Shown here piece by piece: positions 16,311 through 24,348 of a DNA stretch of 64,000 bases. The number at the start of each line of letters is the position of its first letter. Position 1 is the stretch's first letter. Under the pieces are notes generated by a model. It was not told the origin of the DNA and made no database searches. It saw nothing but the letters and a program-made list of their open reading frames with translations. The position numbers and the translations under genes are program-made. This DNA is from Streptomyces ficellus. Its GTDB lineage: Bacteria; Actinomycetota; Actinomycetes; Streptomycetales; Streptomycetaceae. Where the stretch lies: assembly GCF_009739905.1 (NCBI RefSeq), contig NZ_CP034279.1:2542001-2606000 (forward strand). Direction: 5' to 3'.

Positions 16311-17537
16311 ATGCGAGAGAAGGATCCGTTCGACGAGGGGGCCGGCAGCATCCTGCGGCAGCCCAGGGCGGTATGGGCCACCGCCGGCGCGTCCGTCGTC
16401 GCCTTCATGGGCATCGGGCTCGTGGACCCGATCCTCCCGTCCATCGCCCAGGGCCTGCACGCCACACCCAGCCAGGTGTCGCTGCTGTTCACCTCGTACT
16501 TCCTGATCACCGCCGTCGCGATGCTGGTCACCGGCTTCGTCTCCAGCCGCGTCGGCGGCCGCAGGACCCTTCTGGCGGGGCTCGCGCTGGTGATCGTCTT
16601 CGCCGCCCTCTCCGGAACGTCCGGTTCGGTCGGCGAACTCGTCGGCTTCCGGGCCGGCTGGGGACTCGGCAACGCGCTGTTCGTCTCCACCTCGCTCGCG
16701 GTGATCGTCGGCGCCGCGGCCGGCGGCAGCGCGGCCGCGATCCTGCTGTACGAGTCGGCCCTCGGCCTCGGCATGGCCTGCGGGCCGCTGGTCGGCGCCG
16801 TCCTGGGCGACGCGAGCTGGCGCTACCCGTTCTTCGGCACGGCCGCGCTCATGGCGATCGGCTTCCTGTGCATCGCCGCGTTCCTGAAGGACCAGCCGCG
16901 GCCCGCCCGCAAGACGTCGCTGCTGGACCCGCTCAGGGCGCTCGGCCACGGCGGGCTCGCGTCCGTCGCCGCGTCGGCGTTCTTCTACAACTACGCCTTC
17001 TTCACCGTGCTCGCCTTCACGCCGTTCGTGCTGGACATGACGCCGTACCGGTCCGGCGCCGTGTTCTTCGCCTGGGGGGTGCTGCTCGCGGTGTTCTCCG
17101 TGCTGGTCGCGCCGCGCCTCCAGGAGCGCTTCGGCTCGCTGAGGGTGCTGGGCGCCTCGCTCCTGCTGCTCGCCGCCGACGTCGTCGTCCTCGGCTACGG
17201 CGACCACACCACGGCCGTCGTGTGCACCGTCCTGTCCGGCGCCTTCATCGGTGTCAACAACACCGTCTTCACCGAACTGGCCCTCGGCGTGTCGGACGCC
17301 CCGCGCCCGGTGGCGAGCGCCGGCTACAACTTCGTGCGCTGGTTCGCGGCCGCCGCCGCGCCCTGGCTCGCCCCGCGCATCGAGGAGTGGAGCGACGTCC
17401 ACCTGCCGTTCGTCGTCGCGGGCGCCTCCGCAGCGGTCGGCGCCGGCATCGTCGTGGCGCGCCGGCGCTCGCTCACCCGCGAGGCCGAGGAACACCGCGC
17501 ACCGGAGGCGGGAAGCCCCGCCCTCGCGGCCAACTGA
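16311..17537 (+). CDS. MFS transporter, drug:H+ antiporter type
   Basis: 408 aa with about twelve transmembrane helices. Motif A is seen after helix 2 (GFVSSRVGGRR), and GLVDPILPSIAQGL near the start is typical of DHA1 exporters. ATG 16311 follows GGAGGA at 7 nt. The tail after the last helix is a short Arg/Glu/Ala-rich cytoplasmic stretch. A strong promoter with an overlapping inverted repeat upstream suggests inducible expression by a repressor not encoded next door. The 3' end faces the suppressor-of-fused-like gene only 6 bp away. Substrate unknown. Confidence 0.9.
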   Translation: MREKDPFDEGAGSILRQPRAVWATAGASVVAFMGIGLVDPILPSIAQGLHATPSQVSLLFTSYFLITAVAMLVTGFVSSRVGGRRTLLAGLALVIVFAALSGTSGSVGELVGFRAGWGLGNALFVSTSLAVIVGAAAGGSAAAILLYESALGLGMACGPLVGAVLGDASWRYPFFGTAALMAIGFLCIAAFLKDQPRPARKTSLLDPLRALGHGGLASVAASAFFYNYAFFTVLAFTPFVLDMTPYRSGAVFFAWGVLLAVFSVLVAPRLQERFGSLRVLGASLLLLAADVVVLGYGDHTTAVVCTVLSGAFIGVNNTVFTELALGVSDAPRPVASAGYNFVRWFAAAAAPWLAPRIEEWSDVHLPFVVAGASAAVGAGIVVARRRSLTREAEEHRAPEAGSPALAAN

Positions 17538-17543
17538 CGTGCG

Positions 17544-18134
17544 TCAGGCGAGAGTCACGGACCCGCGCAGGGGATCGCGCAGGTCCGTGCCCGCCGTCAG
17601 CCACCGCTCCTGGAGCGCCTGCGCACCGTGCACGCGCTTCCACGCCGCCTCGTTGGGCGTCATCGGCAGCAGCGGCAGGAACCGCACCGGGTCCATCGGC
17701 GCGTCCAGCTCCAGGTCCTCCACCAGCCCGCCCGGCTCCGCGACCAGGACGGAGGTGAACGGGGCGCCGGGCCACAGCGGTTCACCGGTGTCCAGGGAGG
17801 CGCCCGGGGCCACGACCACGCCCTCCACCTGGGGCGAGGCGGCGAGCACCGCCAGCGGGCGCAGCGCCTTGTCCGTGTCGGCGAGCCCCGCCCGCACGGA
17901 CAGCACGAGCTCCGCGCGGGGGCCCTTGACCGGGTCGGCGAGCGCGGCGGTCGGGTCGGTCATCGGCTGCGCCGACATCCCGAGGGTGGCGTATCTCACC
18001 AGACCCGCCTCGGCGTCCGCGAACCGCAGCACCTCGATGCGGTCGGTGCCGAGGAACGTCACCGCTGCGCGCGCGTCCGGTTCACCGAGGGCGGTACGCA
18101 ACCGGGCCTCGACCAGAGCAAGAACTTCTCCCAT
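17544..18134 (-). CDS. Suppressor of fused (SUFU) domain protein
   Basis: 196 aa, soluble, single domain: MGEVLALVEARLRTALG, RAELVLSVRAGLADTDKALR, APGASLDTGEPLWPGAPF, then LDAPMDPVRFLPLLPMT, the conserved block of bacterial SUFU-like proteins. In bacteria the function is unknown; some relatives act as immunity proteins, but no toxin gene is next to it. ATG 18134 has TATGCT 6 nt upstream and no ribosome binding site. The open frame continues 104 codons upstream but is not conserved-looking and overlaps the corA leader. Confidence 0.82.
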   Translation of the reverse strand: MGEVLALVEARLRTALGEPDARAAVTFLGTDRIEVLRFADAEAGLVRYATLGMSAQPMTDPTAALADPVKGPRAELVLSVRAGLADTDKALRPLAVLAASPQVEGVVVAPGASLDTGEPLWPGAPFTSVLVAEPGGLVEDLELDAPMDPVRFLPLLPMTPNEAAWKRVHGAQALQERWLTAGTDLRDPLRGSVTLA

Positions 18135-18140
18135 GCGGGG

Positions 18141-18146
18141 AGCATA
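18141..18146 (-). promoter_or_regulatory. -10 hexamer of a probable leaderless promoter (SUFU gene)
   Basis: TATGCT on the minus strand, 6 nt from the ATG at 18134. Confidence 0.5.
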
Positions 18147-18583
18147 GAACGCGTATGGAAGGGGCAAAGTAAGGGATTGACTCCCAGTCGGCTGATAGTG
18201 TTGGCCGTCTGCTGGCCGGGACAGCACGCCGAGCGTGTTCTCGAGTCCCGGCGACACGTCATCCCCCACGGGGGACCGGCTGGAGGAGGTGGGGCTGCGG
18301 TGGATCGAAGTCGACCGTGCAGTACCAACCGCTCTTCCGCCCGCGGCTTTTCTCTGTGACCTGAGAGGCATCTCAGCTGCCTGCTCCCGCCCGCCCCTCA
18401 TGGGCGTGAGTGTGAGGTCACGGCCATTCGCACGACGGAAGAGCACACCGTTTTTGCCTGTCTGTAGCGAACGCCGTCACCGCGATCCCGCGGTGCCGCC
18501 CGCTTTGCGGACGTAAGGAACGCCACGTCCCCATTCCGGGCTGTGCCACGCCCCGCGACGGCCTCTCCGTGAAGGAGCCAGCC
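18147..18583 (+). other. Long structured 5' leader of corA
   Basis: About 440 bp with no convincing ORF. Two structured parts are visible. The first is a hairpin with gccgggac/gtcccggc (18215-18222 with 18245-18252) and inner cacgc/gcgtg (18225-18229 with 18233-18237). The second is a 7-bp closing stem gtgacct/aggtcac (18356-18362 with 18415-18421) enclosing a hairpin ctgaga-ggca-tctcag (18361-18376, overlapping the closing stem by 2 nt, so alternative pairing is possible). TTGACT (18177) and GATAGT (18194) occur but are too close for one promoter. This may be a regulatory RNA for a metal transporter; I cannot match it to a known riboswitch class. Confidence 0.4.
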
Positions 18584-19717
18584 ATGTCGATGATCCGTGA
18601 CCTGCGCGCAGCGGTCCGCCCGTCCCTGCGCAAGAGCAGCTCCCCCTACAACACCTACAACTCCTACGACGCGACCCGCGACCCGTCGACGTCCACCGCG
18701 GTCGTCGACTGCGCCGTCTACCGCGACGGCCGCCGGCTGAAGGACGACACGACCGACGCCTGCCTCACGCCCCGCGAGGCCATGCGGCAGGTGCGCGAGG
18801 GCGGCGGCTTCGCCTGGATCGGGCTGCACGAGCCGACGGAGGCCGAATTCGCGGGCATCGCAGCGGAGTTCGGGCTGCACCCGCTGGCCGTGGAGGACGC
18901 GGTCCACGCCCACCAGCGGCCCAAGCTGGAGCGGTACGACGACACCCTGTTCACCGTCTTCAAGACGATCCACTACGTGGACCACGCCGAACTCACGGCC
19001 ACCAGCGAGGTCGTCGAGACCGGTGAGGTGATGTGCTTCACCGGCCGGGACTTCGTGATCACCGTCCGGCACGGCGGGCAGGGCTCCCTGCGCAACCTGC
19101 GCCACCGAATGGAGGGCGAGCCGGAGCTGCTGGAGAAGGGGCCGTCGGCGGTGCTGCACGCGATCGCCGACCATGTGGTGGACGGCTACATCGCGGTCGC
19201 GGACGCGGTGCAGATCGACATCGACCAGATCGAGATCGACGTCTTCTCGCCGCCCACGAAGGGCTCCACGCGCGGTGCCGACACCGGGCGGATCTACCAG
19301 CTCAAGCGCGAGGTGCTGGAGTTCAAGCGGGCGGTCTCGCCGCTGCTGCGGCCGATGCAGCTGCTGAGCGAGCGGCCGATGCGGCTGGTGGACCCCGACA
19401 TCCAGAAGTACTTCCGGGACGTCGCCGACCACCTGGCGCGGGTCCAGGAGCAGGTCATCGGCTTCGACGAACTGCTGAACTCGATCCTCCAGGCCAACCT
19501 CGCGCAGGCGACGGTCGCGCAGAACGAGGACATGCGCAAGATCACCTCCTGGGCGGCGATCGTGGCCGTCCCCACCGCGGTGTGCGGGGTGTACGGCATG
19601 AACTTCGACCACATGCCGGAGCTGCACTGGAAGTACGGCTACCCGATGGTCCTCACCGGGATCATCGGCATCTGCTTCGCCATCCACCGCACCCTCAAGC
19701 GCAACGGCTGGCTGTAG
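18584..19717 (+). CDS. corA: CorA-family magnesium/cobalt transporter
   Basis: Inner-membrane Mg2+ (Co2+) channel of 377 aa that works as a pentamer. The cytoplasmic N-terminal domain runs to about residue 300 with long helices (LKREVLEFKRAVSPLLRPMQ). Two C-terminal transmembrane helices follow: the first ends in the family signature YGMNFDHMPE, the second is GYPMVLTGIIGICFAIHRTL. ATG 18584 has GAAGGAG 8 nt upstream. Its long leader is discussed separately. A PRC/MgtE_N/CBS protein and DUF1003 lie within 5 kb, which supports a divalent-cation theme. Confidence 0.93.
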   Translation: MSMIRDLRAAVRPSLRKSSSPYNTYNSYDATRDPSTSTAVVDCAVYRDGRRLKDDTTDACLTPREAMRQVREGGGFAWIGLHEPTEAEFAGIAAEFGLHPLAVEDAVHAHQRPKLERYDDTLFTVFKTIHYVDHAELTATSEVVETGEVMCFTGRDFVITVRHGGQGSLRNLRHRMEGEPELLEKGPSAVLHAIADHVVDGYIAVADAVQIDIDQIEIDVFSPPTKGSTRGADTGRIYQLKREVLEFKRAVSPLLRPMQLLSERPMRLVDPDIQKYFRDVADHLARVQEQVIGFDELLNSILQANLAQATVAQNEDMRKITSWAAIVAVPTAVCGVYGMNFDHMPELHWKYGYPMVLTGIIGICFAIHRTLKRNGWL

Positions 19718-19783
19718 GGCCGGAACGGCCGCGGCACGACCGGCCGCGGCCGGTGGCGGACGGCGGTGGCGGACGCCGGTGGC

Positions 19784-19789
19784 TAAGCT
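19784..19789 (+). promoter_or_regulatory. -10 hexamer of a probable leaderless promoter
   Basis: TAAGCT, 7 nt before the ATG at 19797; no ribosome binding site. Confidence 0.5.
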
Positions 19790-19796
19790 GCCGGAC

Positions 19797-20303
19797 ATGA
19801 CAGACGCGACGCTCGAGCAGGCCCTCGTCGAGGAGGCCACCAAGAAGTCCGGCCTCATCTGGGTTCGGGGCGGGGGCCCGGCGCGGGCGCTGTGGCACGT
19901 GTGGCTCGACGGCGCGGCGCATGTCGTCGGCGACGGTCCGGGCGAGCAGCCGCTGCCCGGGCTGCCGGACGGCTCCACCGCCGAGGTGACCGTACGCAGT
20001 AAGGACAAGGGCGGGCGTCTCGTCGCCTGGACGGCGGGCGTGACCGAGCTGGCGCCCGGCTCCGAGCCGTGGGACGCGGCCGTCGCGGAGCTGAAGGGCA
20101 AGCGGCTGAACGCGCCGGACGCGGAGACGATGACCGACCGCTGGGCGCGCGAGTGCCGGGTGCTGCGGCTCACCCCGCAGGGCGCCACGACCGCCCACCC
20201 GGACGGTTCGCTGGCCGCGGTGCCGCTGCCGACCCCGGTCACCACCCGGCGGCCCGTCCCGGCGGCGCTGCCCCGTCTGCTCCTCAAGCGCCGGGGCCGC
20301 TGA
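19797..20303 (+). CDS. Conserved-type hypothetical protein
   Basis: 168 aa. The first half (SGLIWVRGGGPARALWHVWL, then VVGDGPGEQPLPGLPDGSTA and EVTVRSKDKGGRLVAW) reads as a small beta-barrel similar in layout to FMN-binding split barrels. No cofactor motif is certain. The C-terminus is basic (LLLKRRGR). ATG 19797 is probably leaderless. It converges on a lipoprotein gene with a palindromic terminator between. Function unknown. Confidence 0.75.
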   Translation: MTDATLEQALVEEATKKSGLIWVRGGGPARALWHVWLDGAAHVVGDGPGEQPLPGLPDGSTAEVTVRSKDKGGRLVAWTAGVTELAPGSEPWDAAVAELKGKRLNAPDAETMTDRWARECRVLRLTPQGATTAHPDGSLAAVPLPTPVTTRRPVPAALPRLLLKRRGR

Positions 20304-20319
20304 CCGGCCGCGGCCGGTC
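20302..20319. terminator. Palindromic bidirectional terminator
   Basis: 18-bp perfect palindrome gaccggccgcggccggtc, starting at the stop of one gene and 4 bp from the end of the convergent one. Confidence 0.6.
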
Positions 20320-20322
20320 CGG

Positions 20323-21114
20323 TCAGTCGCTGGTACGGGGCAGCTCGCGGCCGTAGTCGAGGGTCTCGTCCTTGGACGGTTCCGTCAGCGGGACCGCCTT
20401 GTTCCAGTCCGACAGGACGACCAGGCCCGCGCCGCCGCCACGGGCGAACTGGAGCGGGTAGGGCGTGCCCTCCAGGGACACGTCGAGGGTGCCGCCCTCG
20501 CCCTTCGCACCGCCCGCGACCTTGATCGTCCGCACGCCGCCGATCTTGGAACGGTCACCCTTGACGACGTCGCCGTGCAGCTCCAGCAGGCCGTTGAGCA
20601 GGACGTTCATCTCCGTGAAGCCGCGCAGCTGCTTGTACGAGGGGTCGTCCTGCGGCACCTTCACGTACTTGTCGTCGAGCTTGTCCGCCGCCTCCTCACC
20701 GGAGTCGTCCTTCTCTCCGCCGGAGTCGTCGTCGCTCGCCCAGAAGTCCGCGTCGGCCTTCAGGTACAGCGTGTCGCCGACCCGCAGCAGCTCGAAGGTG
20801 GACGTCTTGGTGACGACGGAGCCGGCGGCGCCGGTCCGGTTCAGCCGCATGTTCAGCTCGTACGTGCCGCCCTTGCTGACCAGCGTCCCCGACAGCCGTA
20901 CCGCCGTCGCCGCGCCCGCCGCCGCCCGCGCCTTGGCCTCGATCGCGGTGGCGGAGAGCTTGCCCACCCCGTTCGTGCCCGCGTCCGGGTCGGGTTCCTC
21001 ACCGGCACAGGCGGTGAGCACCACGGTCAGCCCGGCGCACAGCGCGACGGGGAGGGCGGCCCGGCGGGCGCGCGAAGCCGGGGCGAGAAGGGTCACCAGC
21101 GCACTGCCTCTCAT
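20323..21114 (-). CDS. Secreted lipoprotein, LppX/LprG- or LolA-like
   Basis: 263 aa. A type II signal peptide (ALPVALCAGLTVVLTACAG) ends in the lipobox LTAC, so the mature protein should be lipid-anchored on the outer face of the membrane. The mature part has alternating beta strands (VRLSGTLVSKGGTYELNMRL, FELLRVGDTLYLKADADFW) and an acidic Asp/Glu/Ser-rich loop near residue 125, resembling the half-barrel fold of LolA/LppX carriers of lipids. ATG 21114 has no good ribosome binding site; an internal GTG six codons later is a possible alternative. Ligand unknown. Confidence 0.8.
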   Translation of the reverse strand: MRGSALVTLLAPASRARRAALPVALCAGLTVVLTACAGEEPDPDAGTNGVGKLSATAIEAKARAAAGAATAVRLSGTLVSKGGTYELNMRLNRTGAAGSVVTKTSTFELLRVGDTLYLKADADFWASDDDSGGEKDDSGEEAADKLDDKYVKVPQDDPSYKQLRGFTEMNVLLNGLLELHGDVVKGDRSKIGGVRTIKVAGGAKGEGGTLDVSLEGTPYPLQFARGGGAGLVVLSDWNKAVPLTEPSKDETLDYGRELPRTSD

Positions 21115-21271
21115 CAAACCGTGGGGGGTTGGCAGACCGCAGCGTACCCGGGCCGCCGGAGGTGATCGGAAGGGAGCCGTCCGGACGCTCCACCTGGGCG
21201 TACCGCACCATGACGGGCTAGCCTGAACCGGCACAAAGCACTGGATCCGGGCGGACGAGGAGGTGTGTGGC

Positions 21272-22549
21272 ATGGCGGCCGGCGCGTCACGGATCTTCGT
21301 CTCGCACCTCGCCGGGGTACCGGTGTTCGACCCCAACGGCGACCAGGTCGGCCGTGTCCGCGACCTCGTCGCGATGCTCCGCGTCGCCCGCCGCCCGCCC
21401 CGCCTCCTCGGCCTGGTGGTGGAGGGGATCGGCCGGCGCCGGATCTTCCTGCCGATGACCCGGGTCACCGGTGTCGAGTCCGGTCAGGTCATCACCACCG
21501 GCGTGCTCAACGTGCGCCGCTTCGAGCAGCGCCCCACCGAGCGGCTCGTCCTCGGCGAGCTGCTCGACCGCCGCGTCCGGCTCGTGGAGGACGGTGCGGA
21601 GGTGACCGTCCTCGACGTCGCGATCCAGCAGCTGCCCGCCCGCCGCGACTGGGAGATCGACAAGGTCTTCGTCCGCCGGGGCGGCGGCGGGGCGCTGCGC
21701 CGCAAGGGGGAGACCCTCACCGTCGAGTGGTCGGCCGTCACCGGCTTCTCGCTGGAGGAGCACGGACAGGGCGCCGAGAGCCTGGTCGCCACCTTCGAAC
21801 GGATGCGGCCCGCCGACCTCGCCAACGTCCTGCACCACCTGACGCCCAAGCGCCGCGCCGAGGTCGCCGCCGCCCTCGACGACGACCGGCTGGCCGACGT
21901 CCTGGAGGAGCTGCCCGAGGACGACCAGGTGGAGATCCTCGGCAAGCTGAAGGAGGAGCGGGCCGCCGACGTCCTGGAGGCCATGGACCCGGACGACGCG
22001 GCCGACCTGCTGTCCGAGCTGCCCGAGGAGGACAAGGAGCGGCTGCTGACCCTGATGCGGCCGGACGACGCCGCCGACGTACGCCGGCTGATGTCGTACG
22101 AGGAGCGCACCGCCGGCGGCCTGATGACGACCGAGCCGATCGTGCTGCGGCCCGACGCCACCGTCGCCGACGCGCTGGCGCGGGTGCGCCAGCAGGACCT
22201 GTCCCCCGCCCTCGCCGCGCAGGTGTACGTGTGCCGGGCGCCCGACGAGACGCCGACGGGGAAGTACCTGGGCACCGTGCACTTCCAGCGGCTGCTGCGC
22301 GACCCGCCGTTCACCCTGGTCTCGGCGATCGCGGACACGGACCTGGCGCCACTCGCCCCGGACACCCCGCTGCCCTCGGTGACCAGCTACCTCGCCGCCT
22401 ACAACCTGGTCGCCGCCCCGGTCGTCGACGAGAGCGGCTCCCTGCTCGGCGCGGTCACCGTCGACGACGTACTGGACCACCTGCTGCCCGAGGACTGGCG
22501 CGAGACCGAGTTCTCCCCCGACGCGGAGGAGGCCGCGCATGGCGTCTGA
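21272..22549 (+). CDS. PRC-barrel / MgtE_N / CBS-domain protein, no channel
   Basis: 425 aa soluble protein. Residues ~1-80 and ~85-150 form two PRC-barrel-like beta domains (VFDPNGDQVGRVRDL). Residues ~165-275 match the MgtE N-terminal domain with its superhelical repeats (LANVLHHLTPKRRAEVAAAL, LEELPEDDQVEILG, LSELPEEDKERLLTLM). A CBS pair ends the protein (GGLMTTEPIVLRPD; APVVDESGSLLGAVTVDDVL). Full MgtE channels add five transmembrane helices, absent here. It may sense Mg2+ or nucleotide for a separate transporter. ATG 21272 follows GAGGAGG. The DUF1003 gene overlaps its end by 11 bp. Confidence 0.9.
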   Translation: MAAGASRIFVSHLAGVPVFDPNGDQVGRVRDLVAMLRVARRPPRLLGLVVEGIGRRRIFLPMTRVTGVESGQVITTGVLNVRRFEQRPTERLVLGELLDRRVRLVEDGAEVTVLDVAIQQLPARRDWEIDKVFVRRGGGGALRRKGETLTVEWSAVTGFSLEEHGQGAESLVATFERMRPADLANVLHHLTPKRRAEVAAALDDDRLADVLEELPEDDQVEILGKLKEERAADVLEAMDPDDAADLLSELPEEDKERLLTLMRPDDAADVRRLMSYEERTAGGLMTTEPIVLRPDATVADALARVRQQDLSPALAAQVYVCRAPDETPTGKYLGTVHFQRLLRDPPFTLVSAIADTDLAPLAPDTPLPSVTSYLAAYNLVAAPVVDESGSLLGAVTVDDVLDHLLPEDWRETEFSPDAEEAAHGV

Positions 22550-23105
22550 GCGTGCGCCCGAGCGGCCCCTGCCCCCGGCGCCGCGGATCCGGCTGGACCA
22601 GCCGCGCGTGCGGCGGCCGAGGCTGCTGCCGGCGTACGACCCGGAGGCCTTCGGGCGCCTGTCGGAGCGGATCGCCCGCTTCCTGGGCACGGGCCGCTTC
22701 CTGGTGTGGATGACGGGCGCGATCGTGGTGTGGGTGCTGTGGAACGTCTCCGCGCCCGACCACCTGCGGTTCGACCCGTACCCGTTCATCTTCCTGACCC
22801 TGATGCTGTCGCTCCAGGCCTCCTACGCGGCCCCGCTGATCCTGCTCGCGCAGAACCGGCAGGACGACCGCGACCGGGTCACCCACGAGCAGGACCGCAA
22901 GCAGAACGAGCGGTCCATCGCCGACACCGAGTACCTCACCAGGGAGATCGCCGCGCTGCGCATGGGCCTGGGAGAGGTGGCCACCCGGGACTGGATCCGC
23001 TCCGAGCTGGAGGACCTGGTGAAGCAGCTCCACGAGCGCGAGGACGGCCACCGGGATCTATTCCCGCGCGGGGGTGCGCACGGGAGTGACGAAGCCGACC
23101 GCTGA
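22539..23105 (+). CDS. DUF1003 membrane protein
   Basis: 188 aa. Two transmembrane helices lie centrally (FLVWMTGAIVVWVLWNVSAP and PFIFLTLMLSLQASYAAPLI) followed by the DUF1003 hallmark LILLAQNRQDDRDRV and a charged coiled coil (EQDRKQNERSIADTEYLTRE). Start ATG overlaps the upstream MgtE_N/CBS gene by 11 bp and has GGAGGAGG upstream, so the two are translationally coupled and probably work together. Function unknown; the pairing suggests a membrane partner of the CBS sensor. Confidence 0.9.
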   Translation: MASERAPERPLPPAPRIRLDQPRVRRPRLLPAYDPEAFGRLSERIARFLGTGRFLVWMTGAIVVWVLWNVSAPDHLRFDPYPFIFLTLMLSLQASYAAPLILLAQNRQDDRDRVTHEQDRKQNERSIADTEYLTREIAALRMGLGEVATRDWIRSELEDLVKQLHEREDGHRDLFPRGGAHGSDEADR

Positions 23106-23136
23106 CAGGGCTTTCCGGAGGCCGGGTGAGGCGCCG

Positions 23137-23142
23137 TACCAT
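23137..23142 (+). promoter_or_regulatory. -10 hexamer of a probable leaderless promoter (mrp)
   Basis: TACCAT, 6 nt before the ATG at 23149; no ribosome binding site. Confidence 0.5.
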
Positions 23143-23148
23143 CTCCAT

Positions 23149-24282
23149 ATGGTTACGGAAGACGCGGTGCTCGAAGCACTGGCGACGGTGAACGACCCCG
23201 AGATCAACCGACCGATCACTGAACTCGGCATGGTCAAGTCGGTGGACATCGGTGCGGACGGGGCGGTGGCCGTCACCGTCTACCTCACGGTCTCCGGCTG
23301 TCCCATGCGCGAGACGATCATCACCCGTGTGAGTGAGGCCGTCTCCGGGGTGGCGGGCGTCACCGGCGTCGACGTGACGCTCGACGTGATGAGCGACGAG
23401 CAGCGCAAGGAGCTGGCCGCCGCGCTGCGGGGCACCACCGCCGAGCGCGAGGTGCCGTTCGCCAAGCCCGGCTCGCTGACCCGGGTGTACGCGGTGGCCT
23501 CCGGCAAGGGCGGTGTCGGCAAGTCGTCCGTGACCGTGAACCTGGCGGCGGCCATGGCCGCCGACGGGCTGAAGGTCGGCGTCGTCGACGCGGACATCTA
23601 CGGCCACAGCGTCCCGCGCATGCTGGGCGCCGACGGCCGCCCGACCCAGGTCGAGAACATGATCATGCCGCCGTCGGCGAACGGCGTGAAGGTCATCTCC
23701 ATCGGCATGTTCACCCCCGGCAACGCGCCGGTGGTCTGGCGCGGCCCGATGCTGCACCGCGCGCTCCAGCAGTTCCTCGCCGACGTGTACTGGGGCGACC
23801 TGGACGTCCTGCTGCTCGACCTGCCGCCGGGCACCGGCGACATCGCGATCTCCGTCGCGCAGCTCGTGCCGAACGCCGAGATCCTGGTCGTCACCACCCC
23901 GCAGCAGGCGGCGGCCGAGGTCGCCGAGCGGGCCGGCTCCATCGCCGTGCAGACCCACCAGAAGATCGTGGGCGTCGTCGAGAACATGTCGGGCCTGCCC
24001 TGCCCGCACTGCGACGAGATGGTCGACGTGTTCGGCACCGGCGGCGGGCAGAAGGTGGCCGACGGGCTGACGAAGACCACCGGCGCCACGGTCCCGGTGC
24101 TGGGCTCGATCCCGATCGACGTGCGGCTGCGCGAGGGCGGCGACGAGGGCCGGCCGGTCGTCCTGTCCGACCCCGACTCGCCGGCGGGCGCGGCCCTGCG
24201 CACCATCGCGGGCAAGCTCGGCGGCCGTCAGCGCGGCCTGTCCGGCATGTCGCTGGGGATCACCCCGCGCAACAAGTTCTGA
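23149..24282 (+). CDS. mrp: Mrp/NBP35-family iron-sulfur cluster carrier ATPase
   Basis: Cytosolic P-loop ATPase of 377 aa that carries and delivers Fe-S clusters. The N-terminal MIP18/DUF59 domain (residues ~5-85) includes NDPEINRPITELGM. The deviant Walker A is SGKGGVGKSSVTVN, followed by DADIYGHSVPRMLG and LLLDLPPGTGD. LPCPHCDE has the CPxC pair that binds the bridging cluster in the dimer. The start lacks a Shine-Dalgarno sequence but has a -10 6 nt upstream. A 15-bp stem terminator follows. mrp also lies near sigE in M. tuberculosis. Confidence 0.93.
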   Translation: MVTEDAVLEALATVNDPEINRPITELGMVKSVDIGADGAVAVTVYLTVSGCPMRETIITRVSEAVSGVAGVTGVDVTLDVMSDEQRKELAAALRGTTAEREVPFAKPGSLTRVYAVASGKGGVGKSSVTVNLAAAMAADGLKVGVVDADIYGHSVPRMLGADGRPTQVENMIMPPSANGVKVISIGMFTPGNAPVVWRGPMLHRALQQFLADVYWGDLDVLLLDLPPGTGDIAISVAQLVPNAEILVVTTPQQAAAEVAERAGSIAVQTHQKIVGVVENMSGLPCPHCDEMVDVFGTGGGQKVADGLTKTTGATVPVLGSIPIDVRLREGGDEGRPVVLSDPDSPAGAALRTIAGKLGGRQRGLSGMSLGITPRNKF

Positions 24283-24295
24283 GCACCGCGCACGG

Positions 24296-24330
24296 GGAAG
24301 GGGCGCCGCTCACCGAGCGGCGCCCCTTCC
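24296..24330. terminator. Terminator after mrp, likely bidirectional
   Basis: Perfect 15-bp stem (24296-24310 with 24316-24330), 5-nt loop caccg, between convergent genes. Confidence 0.85.
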
Positions 24331-24348
24331 GCGTTCCGTACGTGTGCC

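Noticed and set aside
17544..18134. SUFU-like protein as an immunity gene of a toxin system
   Set aside because: No toxin or secretion gene lies beside it; the neighbours are an MFS exporter and corA.
18215..18421. Known riboswitch (M-box or ydaO) in the corA leader
   Set aside because: I could not find the conserved bases of either class; it is kept only as an unclassified structured leader.
20465..21226. 253-codon frame opposite the lipoprotein
   Set aside because: It is the Ser/Pro/Ala-rich antisense of a clear lipoprotein gene with signal peptide and lipobox.
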